This document shows, one piece after another, positions 55,083 to 63,682 of a stretch of 64,000 nucleotides of DNA; position 1 is the stretch's first letter, and each line of letters opens with the position of its first letter. The translations under genes were made by a program, and so were the position numbers. The notes beneath the pieces were generated by a model. It saw nothing but the letters and a program-made list of their open reading frames with translations. It made no database searches and was not told the origin of the DNA. The stretch comes from UBA2336 sp036787955 (lineage in GTDB: Bacteria; Bacteroidota; Bacteroidia; Cytophagales; Cyclobacteriaceae): positions 121,044 through 185,043 of the forward strand of contig DAIQOI010000006.1 in NCBI GenBank assembly GCA_036787955.1, given 5' to 3'.

Positions 55083-56990
55083 ATGACCGGCCAAAGCTTA
55101 AACATCAAACAAGAAATCTTAAATCAACTCAAACAACTTATTCCCAATTGCTTTACCGAAGATAAAATCGATTGGGAAAAGCTCAAAGTATTTTTAGAAG
55201 ATAACATTGAATTCCGCAACGAACGCTATCACCTCAATTGGGCGGGCAAAACCGATGCCTTTCGGCTACTGCAAGCACCCACTTACAAAACCTTAAAACC
55301 ATGCCGTGAGGAAAGCGTTAACTTTGATGAAACAGAAAATCTATTCATAGAAGGCGATAACCTGGAAGTGCTGAAAACCTTGCAAAAATCTTACTTTGGT
55401 AAAATTAAAATGATTTACATAGACCCGCCTTACAATACGGGCAATGATTTTATTTACAAAGACGATTATTCCGAAACCCTTGCTGAATACAAACAAAAAG
55501 TAGGCGATGTGGACGAAAATGGTAATGCCACAAAAGCACAACTTTTTAAAAACACCAAAGAAAACGGACAATACCATTCCAACTGGCTCAACATGATGTA
55601 TCCACGCTTATTCCTTGCCCGTAACCTGTTGCGTGATGATGGCGTAATCTTTGTAAGCATAGACGACAACGAAGTCCACAACCTGCGACTGATGATGGAT
55701 GAGATTTTTGGTGAGGAGAATTTTGTGGCAACTTATAAATGGAACAAAACATCAACTCCTCCAAGTTTATCAAAGAAGGTTAGACAGAAGTATGAATTTG
55801 TTGTCTGTTATGAAAAATATAAAAACATTAATAGTTTTTTTAATGGTGGTTTAATTGATGGCGGAGATATGCCTTTACTAAATGAAGGCAATAATAACGG
55901 TGTGCTTAAATTTCCCAGAGATGTAGTAAATTTTAAAATAGAAGGCGAATTTGATAAAGGTGTTTACGACAGAGTTGAATTACTAGATGACATCATTGTT
56001 AAAAACGGAAAAGCAAATATTGATTTTAGGTTAAAAGGTCCTTTCAAATGGACACAAGAAAGTTTGAATGAAGAAATTAAAAACGGAACTATTTTTTATA
56101 TTAAATCAAAAAAATTAGCAATAAGATATGAAAGAGCTGGAGAAAGAATTAAAATACCATCAGATGTTATATCAAAAAGCGAATGTCTTGTGGGAACAAA
56201 TGAGGATGGAAACAAAGAATTATTTGAGTTACTAAAAAAAGAAAATATATTCAGCTATCCAAAACCCTCTTCGTTAGTAAGATATTTATGTAAATTTATT
56301 ACTTCCTCTTCCGACCTCATCCTCGACTTTTTCTCCGGCTCTGGCACCACCGCCCATGCTGTAATGGAACTCAACAAAGAAGATGGAGGTAACCGTAAGT
56401 TTATCCTTGTACAACTGCCCGAACCTACCGACCCCAATAGTGAGGCCTACAAAGCCGGCTACAAAACCATTGCCGATATTGCAAAAGAACGCATCCGCCG
56501 CGCGGCTAAAAAAATTCAGGATGAACTCAACGAAGAAAAAAAGAAAAAAGGAGAAAAAATTCAATTTGAACCACAGGAAGAGAAAAAATTAGACCTCGGC
56601 TTCAAAGTATTCAAACTTGACGAAAGCAACTTCAAACAGTGGCGTCCCTTTGTGCCCAAAAATGCCGAAGAGATAAAACAGGCAGTTATAGAATTTACCG
56701 AAAATGTTAAACCCGAAGCCACAGTTGAAAATATGCTTTACGAACTTATGCTCAAAAACGGCAAAAAACTAACAGACAAAGTTGAAAAGAAAAACGGCTA
56801 CTATGTGGTCAATGCCAGTGAACTTGTTTTACTACTGGAAAGCATAGAAAAATCGGTGATAGACGAAACACTTCATCTCAAACCCCAAAAAGTAATAGCC
56901 CTGGATAAACTTTTTAACGGCAACGACCAATTAAAAACCAACACAGTGCTGCAATTCAGTGATTTAGGAATAGAGTTTAAGAGTGTATGA
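55083..56990 (+). CDS. mod: Type III DNA methyltransferase, Mod subunit
   Basis: A 635-residue beta-class adenine methyltransferase; start at 55083 because the conserved N-terminus MTGQSLNIKQE begins there. The catalytic DPPY is at 114-117 and the AdoMet motif FSGSG is at 417-421, with a target-recognition region between (~210-405). Mod methylates adenine in an asymmetric site and guides Res. The target region is visibly AT-richer than the flanks, suggesting exchange. The stop overlaps dcm by 4 bp. The 5' and 3' ends both have extra copies at 62.3-63.6 kb. Confidence 0.95.
   Translation: MTGQSLNIKQEILNQLKQLIPNCFTEDKIDWEKLKVFLEDNIEFRNERYHLNWAGKTDAFRLLQAPTYKTLKPCREESVNFDETENLFIEGDNLEVLKTLQKSYFGKIKMIYIDPPYNTGNDFIYKDDYSETLAEYKQKVGDVDENGNATKAQLFKNTKENGQYHSNWLNMMYPRLFLARNLLRDDGVIFVSIDDNEVHNLRLMMDEIFGEENFVATYKWNKTSTPPSLSKKVRQKYEFVVCYEKYKNINSFFNGGLIDGGDMPLLNEGNNNGVLKFPRDVVNFKIEGEFDKGVYDRVELLDDIIVKNGKANIDFRLKGPFKWTQESLNEEIKNGTIFYIKSKKLAIRYERAGERIKIPSDVISKSECLVGTNEDGNKELFELLKKENIFSYPKPSSLVRYLCKFITSSSDLILDFFSGSGTTAHAVMELNKEDGGNRKFILVQLPEPTDPNSEAYKAGYKTIADIAKERIRRAAKKIQDELNEEKKKKGEKIQFEPQEEKKLDLGFKVFKLDESNFKQWRPFVPKNAEEIKQAVIEFTENVKPEATVENMLYELMLKNGKKLTDKVEKKNGYYVVNASELVLLLESIEKSVIDETLHLKPQKVIALDKLFNGNDQLKTNTVLQFSDLGIEFKSV
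56359..56990 (+). repeat. Direct repeat A1: mod 3' end, first copy
   Basis: 632 bp matching 62311-62942 with a constant offset of 5,952 bp and no gap. From 56391 to about 56833 the two copies appear identical by eye (~440 bp); differences cluster at the two ends. Confidence 0.9.
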
Positions 56991-58258
56991 AAACGAATAA
57001 AAACGAACAAAATAAAAAAATAACTTTTCTTGATTTGTTTGCAGGAACTGGTGGACTTTCCGAAGGATTTTTAATGGAAGGATATCAACCCGTTGCTTTT
57101 GTTGAAAAAGACAACAACTCCTGTTTTACTTTACAAACAAGATTGGTATATTATTACCTGTATGAGAATAATGCTCTGGCTACTTATTATGATTATTTAA
57201 GAAAAAAAATAACAAGAGAAGAACTATACAGGAAGGTTCCGAATTATATTCATAAAAAAGTAATAAACCAGGAAATTAATGAGAACACACTTTATGAAAT
57301 TTTTTATAAGATAGACGAAATATTGAAACGACAAAATATAAAAATAAATATTCTATTAGGTGGGCCACCATGTCAGGCATATTCTATTATAGGACGGAGT
57401 AGACTTGGCTACAAAGTAAAAAATGATAAAAGAGTATTTCTTTTTAGATTTTATTTAATGTTTCTGGAGAAGTATAAGCCAGATGTTTTTGTTTTCGAAA
57501 ATGTTCCTGGACTTTTATCATCACAGAATTCTATTTACTTTAAAGAACTACTGATGGGATTGGAGAAATCCGGATATTCTGTAAGATACAACTTAATTAA
57601 CGCAGCTGACTATGGAGTTTTACAAAATAGAAAAAGAGTGTTTATATATGGAACACTAAAAAACAGTAAAATTTTATCCTTTAAAGATATTCAAAAAGAA
57701 ATTGTCAATGGTTACTCTTTGCGAGATATATTTTATGATCTACCAGAATTAAAAAATGGCGAGCAAAAACATATAGTTCATTACACGGAAAGCGCGAATG
57801 ATTATTTGAACAGATCAGGAATACGTAATGGCGAAATTTTCACAACCCAGCATATCACAAGAAAAATTAATGATCATGATATTGAAATATATAAAATAGC
57901 TATAAAAAAACTTGTGAAAGAGAAACAACAGCTTAAGTATGATGAATTACCTGCCCATCTGAAGACGCATAAAAATGAATTATCATTTAAGGATAGATTT
58001 AAAGTTTTAAGTTTTGATAGGCTATCGCACACCCTGGTATCTCATCTATCAAAAGACGGACATTATTACATATACCCTGATATTCATAATCCCCGTTCCA
58101 TATCAGTCCGGGAAGCCGCAAGAATTCAATCATTTCCAGACAATTATTTTTTTGAAGGTAGTATGACTTCGTGTTTTCAACAAATTGGTAACGCAGTACC
58201 ACCATTGCTTGCAAATAAAATAGCAAAATATATTAAGGAATACTATGATAAATTCTAG
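56987..58258 (+). CDS. C5-cytosine DNA methyltransferase
   Basis: A 423-residue Dcm-family enzyme. Motif I is LDLFAGTGGLSEGF (15-28), the catalytic PCQ is at 128-130 (Cys129), motif VI ENV is at 171-173, a QNRKRVFIYG motif VIII follows, and the ending QIGNAVPPLLANKIAKYI gives motif X. All catalytic parts are present. It methylates cytosine at C5; the recognition site is unknown. It overlaps mod by 4 bp upstream and the ATPase gene by 14 bp downstream. No cognate restriction nuclease is recognisable nearby. Confidence 0.95.
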   Translation: MKTNKNEQNKKITFLDLFAGTGGLSEGFLMEGYQPVAFVEKDNNSCFTLQTRLVYYYLYENNALATYYDYLRKKITREELYRKVPNYIHKKVINQEINENTLYEIFYKIDEILKRQNIKINILLGGPPCQAYSIIGRSRLGYKVKNDKRVFLFRFYLMFLEKYKPDVFVFENVPGLLSSQNSIYFKELLMGLEKSGYSVRYNLINAADYGVLQNRKRVFIYGTLKNSKILSFKDIQKEIVNGYSLRDIFYDLPELKNGEQKHIVHYTESANDYLNRSGIRNGEIFTTQHITRKINDHDIEIYKIAIKKLVKEKQQLKYDELPAHLKTHKNELSFKDRFKVLSFDRLSHTLVSHLSKDGHYYIYPDIHNPRSISVREAARIQSFPDNYFFEGSMTSCFQQIGNAVPPLLANKIAKYIKEYYDKF

Positions 58259-60350
58259 ATTTAGAATACGGGCGAGATTACTTGAGCAGCTTGGAGAACA
58301 ATTAATAAAAAATGAAAGTATAGCGCTGATTGAACTTGTAAAAAATTCCTATGATGCTGACGCCTCTACAGTAATTATAAAAATGGAAAATATTGATGAA
58401 CCAGAAAAAGGCAAAATCATTGTTGAAGATGACGGATGCGGAATGAACGCTGACATTATTAAAAATGTATGGCTTGAACCCGGAACAGATTTTAAGAAAA
58501 AAGTTATTGAAAGAAAAGAATTAACGCCTGTTTTTAAGAGATTACCGCTTGGAGAAAAAGGCATTGGACGCTTTGCTGTTCATAAACTGGGAAATAAGAT
58601 TGAAATTATATCAAGGAAAGTGGGGGAAAAGGAAATTTATTTATCGCTGGATTGGAATGAAGTATCCAATTATGAATATATAGATGAAATCCCTGTCAAT
58701 ATTCAGGAAAGAACTCCCGTTTATTTTACTGATAATAAACACGGAACACAGATAATTATTACCAGATTAAAAAACATCTGGAATTGTGAGAATATAAAAG
58801 AGATTTATAGATCGATAATTGCCTTTACCAATCCATTTGATTTAATAAGCAACTTTAAAATAGAATTTCATGTTAGCGAAACTTACAGGTCATGTATCAA
58901 AGATTTAATAGATCCACATAGTATAAAAGATTTTGCCCTCTACAGAGTTAATGCAGAAATTGAGAGCAATAGAATTGTAAAGTTTAAGTATGAATTTGCC
59001 CCTTATCCAAGTATGGAAAAATTAAATAAAAGAGTGGTAACGCATAAGGATGAAAATATTAAAAAGATTTTAACACTGGTTGATAGAAAAAACCAGGAAA
59101 TTAATCTTGATCAATATAAAATTGGTAAAATTAAATTTACCGCATATATATATGACAGAGAAACAAAAATACTCAGACTGGGTTTATCTGATATCAGGGG
59201 TTTGAAGGAATATCTGGATATTAATGGCGGTGTGCGAATATATCGTGATGGTATAAGAATTTATGATTATGGAGAGCCAGAGAACGACTGGCTTGAACTG
59301 GACATAAGAAGAGTAAATGCCCCTCACAGAAAAATAAGCAACAATCTGATTCTTGCAGCCATAGAACTCGACAGAGAAAAAAGCCAGGATTTAATTGAAA
59401 AAACCAATAGAGAGGGCTTTATTGAAAACGATGCATATTTTACCTTTAAATCAGCTATACTTTATCTTTTAAATGTAATTGAAAATCAAAGGAATATCGA
59501 TAAAGAGAAAATCAGATTATTCTATGGTACTAAAGAAAAAACACAATCTGTAATTGCTTCAATACAGGAACTTAAGTCAGTTATAGAAGAAAAAATAAAA
59601 GAAGAAAATACAAAAAGAGAAATTATTAGATACTTAAATAGAATTGAAAAAGAATATGAAACTATAAATGAAATATTGCTTAAAAGTGCCGGTGCCGGGC
59701 TTAATCTATCAGTAGTTATTCATGAAATAGAGAAAATTCTTGGAGAATTAAAAAATATTATACAAAAAGAAAAGGTTAATGAAAGAATTATTGTACTTGT
59801 AAAACATTTATCAAATCTTGTTGAGGGGTACACTGCACTTATAAGAAGCCGGGGATATAAAATAGAAGATATTTTAAAAGTAATTGACCAGGCTGTTTTT
59901 AATATGGAATACCGATTAAATTATCATAAGATAACACTGGAAAAGGCATATAAAAAATACAATGGTAATAAAAACATTAAAATAGTAAGGAACTTAATTC
60001 TTAACAGTATCATGAATATTATTGATAATGCAATCTGGTGGCTGGATTATTCGAAAGAAAAAGAAGAAAAAAAATTATTTATTAATCTTATTGATAAGCC
60101 TGCCGGGTATATCTCCATAGTTATTGCTGATAATGGATGCGGATTTGCTCTACCAGAAGAGGAAATTATAAAACCATTTGTCAGTGCTAAGCCAGATGGC
60201 ATGGGGCTTGGACTCCATATAGTAAGTGAGGTGGTAAAAGCACACAATGGATTATTGATTTTTCCTGAAAATGATAATTACAAGGATTACGATATACCTG
60301 ATGAATATAAATCTGGAGCAAAAATAATTATATCATTAAAACAGAGTTAA
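58245..60350 (+). CDS. Double GHKL ATPase, MORC-like N-terminal and histidine-kinase-like C-terminal modules
   Basis: A 701-residue protein. The N-terminal Hsp90/MutL/MORC-type ATPase has E30-L-V-K-N34 (N-box), DDGCGM (62-67) and GEKGIGR (103-109). Residues ~410-480 are rich in coiled coil. A helical region has H493 in VVIHEIEKIL, like a histidine-kinase phospho-acceptor. The C-terminal kinase-type ATPase has N595 in IIDNAIWWLD, DNGCGF (629-634) and GMGLGLH (652-658). No membrane helix or sensor domain is present. The next gene is receiver-like, so phosphotransfer is plausible. Related ATPases occur in restriction-modification islands; the exact function here is unknown. Confidence 0.8.
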   Translation: MINSRFRIRARLLEQLGEQLIKNESIALIELVKNSYDADASTVIIKMENIDEPEKGKIIVEDDGCGMNADIIKNVWLEPGTDFKKKVIERKELTPVFKRLPLGEKGIGRFAVHKLGNKIEIISRKVGEKEIYLSLDWNEVSNYEYIDEIPVNIQERTPVYFTDNKHGTQIIITRLKNIWNCENIKEIYRSIIAFTNPFDLISNFKIEFHVSETYRSCIKDLIDPHSIKDFALYRVNAEIESNRIVKFKYEFAPYPSMEKLNKRVVTHKDENIKKILTLVDRKNQEINLDQYKIGKIKFTAYIYDRETKILRLGLSDIRGLKEYLDINGGVRIYRDGIRIYDYGEPENDWLELDIRRVNAPHRKISNNLILAAIELDREKSQDLIEKTNREGFIENDAYFTFKSAILYLLNVIENQRNIDKEKIRLFYGTKEKTQSVIASIQELKSVIEEKIKEENTKREIIRYLNRIEKEYETINEILLKSAGAGLNLSVVIHEIEKILGELKNIIQKEKVNERIIVLVKHLSNLVEGYTALIRSRGYKIEDILKVIDQAVFNMEYRLNYHKITLEKAYKKYNGNKNIKIVRNLILNSIMNIIDNAIWWLDYSKEKEEKKLFINLIDKPAGYISIVIADNGCGFALPEEEIIKPFVSAKPDGMGLGLHIVSEVVKAHNGLLIFPENDNYKDYDIPDEYKSGAKIIISLKQS

Positions 60351-60352
60351 TT

Positions 60353-61624
60353 ATGGAAACAAATAATTATCCAGAAAATGGTTCTGTAGTAATTGTGGAT
60401 GATCTGATAGAAGAAGCATTACCACTGATGAATGTTCTATCAAAAATAGATATTGCTTATAAGTATTTCAGTGGGAAAGCGGATGAGTTACCCCCTGATG
60501 ATAAACCGATTAAAAATGTACGAATAGTATTCCTTGATATAGAGCTTGAAGGTATGCAGGGAGTAACAGAAGATAAAACAAAACTTTCTGCCCTTGCAAA
60601 GGTTTTATCCAGAATAATAAATAAAAAAAGTTTACCATATATCATTATTGCCTGGACAAAACATGGTGAACTTGTTAAAGGATTAGATACATATTTAAGT
60701 GAAATCAAACCTCTTTTTATTCTTGCAATAGATAAATCTGAATGTAAGAAAGACGATGGGAGTTTTAATATTGATAAAATATCAGAAAAACTCAAAGAAA
60801 AAATTAAAGATTTCGGCGTTTTTCAATTCTTTTTGATATGGCAGAATATTTCCAATGCCTCTTCAATAGAGTTAATCAATGATATTGCGTCCATTTTTTC
60901 TTTTGATAATCAATGGAATGATAATACAGGTAGCATACTTAAAATGCTTGCAAAAGGATATGCAGGTAAACATGCAGATGAGAATATTTACAGGTATGCC
61001 ATGCTATCTTTTAATAATTTATTCATTGACATTATAGAAAAAAACATTATCTTTCCTACGACATCTATTAATAGTAAAGAGTACAAAATCGAAGATATAG
61101 AGTACAAAATCGAAGATATAGAAGGTGAACTTAACAGAAGATTACATATATCACTTGAAAGTAATCAAAAACCCTTACCAGGAAATATATACATGTATGA
61201 TAGTGATAATCTGCCTCAATTAATATCACTGGATAAATCAGAAATGGTAAAGGATATACTTAACAATGCTTCCGAAAGCGATCAAAATAATAACATCAAA
61301 TTGATATTACTTGAAGTATCACCATTCTGTGATTATGCTCAAAATAAATGGAAAAGAAATAGATTATTACCCGGAATAATCTGTCCGAAATCTCTGAAAA
61401 ATAGTATAAAAAAAGCCGATTTTATTTACAGAACACCATTATTTAACCTTGAACAGGGTCTTGTTTATCTGGTTTTTAATATCAAGTATCTTACTTCTGT
61501 TTCCCTGGATTTGTTACAAAATAAGTCGTCTGATATGCGAATTAGAAAAGAATTGCTTAATGATATTCAGACAAAGATTGCAGCACACTTCAATAGATTG
61601 GGTATAACCTCAATAGATGATTAA
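60353..61624 (+). CDS. Receiver-like protein with unassigned C-terminal domain
   Basis: A 423-residue protein. The first ~130 residues follow a response-regulator receiver: VVIVDD with D16/D17, FLDIE with D62, IIAWT with T102, and K128 (ILAIDKSE). These are the acidic pocket, phospho-acceptor, switch Thr and Lys positions. The rest resembles no output domain known to me. It has a Cys/Asp-containing segment LEVSPFCDYAQNK (C326, D327, Q330, K332) and LLPGIICPKS. A perfect 21-bp tandem duplication encodes EYKIEDI twice. It is the probable partner of the double ATPase 2 bp upstream. Confidence 0.7.
   Translation: METNNYPENGSVVIVDDLIEEALPLMNVLSKIDIAYKYFSGKADELPPDDKPIKNVRIVFLDIELEGMQGVTEDKTKLSALAKVLSRIINKKSLPYIIIAWTKHGELVKGLDTYLSEIKPLFILAIDKSECKKDDGSFNIDKISEKLKEKIKDFGVFQFFLIWQNISNASSIELINDIASIFSFDNQWNDNTGSILKMLAKGYAGKHADENIYRYAMLSFNNLFIDIIEKNIIFPTTSINSKEYKIEDIEYKIEDIEGELNRRLHISLESNQKPLPGNIYMYDSDNLPQLISLDKSEMVKDILNNASESDQNNNIKLILLEVSPFCDYAQNKWKRNRLLPGIICPKSLKNSIKKADFIYRTPLFNLEQGLVYLVFNIKYLTSVSLDLLQNKSSDMRIRKELLNDIQTKIAAHFNRLGITSIDD
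61079..61120 (+). repeat. Perfect 21-bp tandem duplication
   Basis: Unit gagtacaaaatcgaagatata occurs twice without a gap (61079-61099 and 61100-61120). It is in frame and duplicates seven residues in the receiver-like protein. Confidence 0.9.
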
Positions 61625-62267
61625 TATCTCGAAAGTTAGAAGTATATTACTTAAATGGTACAGAAAAAATGGTCGTCATTTCCCATGGAGAGATACCAGG
61701 GACCCCTATAAAATTATGATAGCAGAATTCATGCTTCACAGAACAAAAGCTGAACAGGTTGTGCCTGTTTACCTTGAATTTATGAAAAATTTCGTCGATG
61801 TCAGGTGTCTTGCTGAAGCAAAAGACATTGAAATTAAAAAGTATACAAAAGCACTGGGCTTACACTGGCGTTATAAACATTTTATTGAATCCGCAAAATA
61901 TATTTTGAATAATTATAATGGTATTTTTCCTTATTCACAAAAAGAGTTGCAAATGATTCCAGGTGTGGGCGAATATATTTCAGCGGCTATATCCATTATA
62001 GCATTTAATAAACCGGCGCCTGTAGTTGATTCAAATATTGCAAGATTTATAAATAGAATTTATGATTTAAAACTAGCAGGTGAGATAAGAAGAAAAAAAA
62101 TAATTTTAGAAAAATCCCGGGAATTATTTTTATGCAAAGATTCCAGATTATTGCTTTTTGCCATAATTGATTTTTGCAATTTAATCTGCAAGCCTCAAAA
62201 ACCATTATGTTTTTTATGTGATTTAGTTAGATTATGTGGTTATTCAAAAAAGTGTTTAACTAAATGA
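61617..62267 (+). CDS. EndoIII/MutY-superfamily glycosylase, Mig-like T/G mismatch type
   Basis: A 216-residue HhH-GPD glycosylase. FPWRDTRDPYKIMIAE is at 22-37. The helix-hairpin-helix is IPGVGEY (114-120), the catalytic Asp is D138 in VVDSN, and a 4Fe-4S cluster is formed by C191-x6-C198-x2-C201-x5-C207. The EndoIII lysine position is Tyr120, 18 residues before D138, as Tyr126/Asp144 in Mig.Mth. MutY would have Ser there and an extra C-terminal domain. Likely role: removing T from T/G mismatches made when 5-methylcytosine deaminates, which fits the methylase in the same operon. It overlaps the preceding gene by 8 bp. Confidence 0.85.
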   Translation: MINISKVRSILLKWYRKNGRHFPWRDTRDPYKIMIAEFMLHRTKAEQVVPVYLEFMKNFVDVRCLAEAKDIEIKKYTKALGLHWRYKHFIESAKYILNNYNGIFPYSQKELQMIPGVGEYISAAISIIAFNKPAPVVDSNIARFINRIYDLKLAGEIRRKKIILEKSRELFLCKDSRLLLFAIIDFCNLICKPQKPLCFLCDLVRLCGYSKKCLTK

Positions 62268-62303
62268 AATTAAGTATAATTTTTTGATGCGTTCGACTTA
62301 ACA

Positions 62304-62942
62304 ACTTACACTGTAATGGAACTTAACAAAGAGGACGGCGGCAACCGTAAGTTTATCCTTGTACAACTGCCCGAACCTACCGACCCCAATAGTGAGGCCT
62401 ACAAAGCCGGCTACAAAACCATTGCCGATATTGCAAAAGAACGCATCCGCCGCGCGGCTAAAAAAATTCAGGATGAACTCAACGAAGAAAAAAAGAAAAA
62501 AGGAGAAAAAATTCAATTTGAACCACAGGAAGAGAAAAAATTAGACCTCGGCTTCAAAGTATTCAAACTTGACGAAAGCAACTTCAAACAGTGGCGTCCC
62601 TTTGTGCCCAAAAATGCCGAAGAGATAAAACAGGCAGTTATAGAATTTACCGAAAATGTTAAACCCGAAGCCACAGTTGAAAATATGCTTTACGAACTTA
62701 TGCTCAAAAACGGCAAAAAACTAACAGACAAAGTTGAAAAGAAAAACGGCTACTATGTGGTCAATGCCAGTGAACTTGTTTTACTGCTGGAAAACATAGA
62801 AAAATCAGTGATAGATGAAATACTTCATCTCAAACCCCAAAAAGTAATAGCCCTGGATAAACTTTTTAACGGCAATGACCAATTAAAAACCAACATCGTC
62901 CTGCAATTCAAAGATGCAGGAATAGAATTTAAGAGCGTGTAA
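62304..62942 (+). pseudogene. 5'-truncated mod fragment (C-terminal 208 residues)
   Basis: The frame from the internal methionine at 62316 repeats the C-terminal third of Mod, starting right after the FSGSGTT motif. It lacks the catalytic DPPY part and the target-recognition region, so it cannot methylate alone. Upstream residues (TTYTVMEL) still resemble TTAHAVMEL of the intact copy. It is a recombination scar or donor rather than a gene. Confidence 0.8.
62311..62942 (+). repeat. Direct repeat A2: mod 3' end, second copy
   Basis: Partner of 56359-56990, in the same orientation, ending at the same codon. The two copies flank the cytosine-methylase cassette. Confidence 0.9.
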
Positions 62943-62953
62943 AAATAATCTAT

Positions 62954-63577
62954 ATGGACGGACAAAGCTTAAATATAAAAAAAGAAAGATTAAAAGAGTT
63001 TAAAAAACTTTTTCCAGAATGCTTTACCGAAGATAAAGTAGATTGGGAAAAGCTCAAAGTATTTTTAGAAGACAACATGGAGTTCCGTAACGAACGCTAT
63101 CACCTCAATTGGGCGGGCAAAACCGATGCCTTTCGGCTACTGCAAGCCCCCACTTACAAAACCTTAAAACCCTGCAGTGAGGAAAGCGTGAACTTTGACG
63201 AAACCGAAAATCTATTCATAGAAGGCGATAACCTGGAAGTGGTGAAAACCTTGCAAAAATCCTACTTTGGCAAAATTAAAATGATATACTTTGACCCACC
63301 CTACAACACAGGTAACGACTTTATCTACAAAGACGATTATTCCGAAACCCTTGCTGAATACAAACAAAAAGTAGGCGATGTGGACGAAAATGGCAATGCC
63401 ACAAAAGCACAACTTTTCAAAAACACAAAAGAAAACGGACAATACCATTCCAACTGGCTCAATATGATGTATCCTCGTCTTTTTCTTGCCCGAAACTTAC
63501 TGCGTGATGATGGTGGCATCCTTGTAAACATAGACGACAACAAGGTTAACAACTTGCAAATGTTGATAGATAAAATT
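62954..63577 (+). repeat. Direct repeat B2: mod 5' end, second copy
   Basis: Matches 55083-55706 at a constant offset of 7,871 bp with scattered mostly third-base differences, unlike the near-identical 3' repeat. Confidence 0.85.
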
Positions 63578-63607
63578 TATGAAGGGGAAAATTTTGCGGA
63601 TATTTAA
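62954..63607 (+). pseudogene. 3'-truncated mod fragment (N-terminal 217 residues)
   Basis: A second Mod N-terminus, closely similar to residues 1-212 of the intact Mod with no gaps, including DPPYNTG at 114-120. It stops (EGENFADI, then TAA) exactly where the target-recognition region should begin. The FSGSG motif is absent, so it is not an active enzyme. With the fragment just upstream it looks like the two halves of a mod gene in reversed order, without the specificity part. Confidence 0.8.
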
Positions 63608-63682
63608 TAAGTAAAACAAATGGTGTTAGAAATAGTTTTATAAAAAATACAGCAGTATTTTACATCTTTAAAAATAATAATT

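Noticed and set aside
56286..56564. Opposite-strand open frame (also at 62298-62516)
   Set aside because: It is the shadow of the mod 3' repeat on the other strand; repeated only because the repeat is duplicated.
61617..62267. Glycosylase as the restriction enzyme of the cytosine methylase
   Set aside because: Glycosylase-type restriction enzymes such as R.PabI have an unrelated fold, and the Tyr120/Asp138 pair points to a mismatch repair role.
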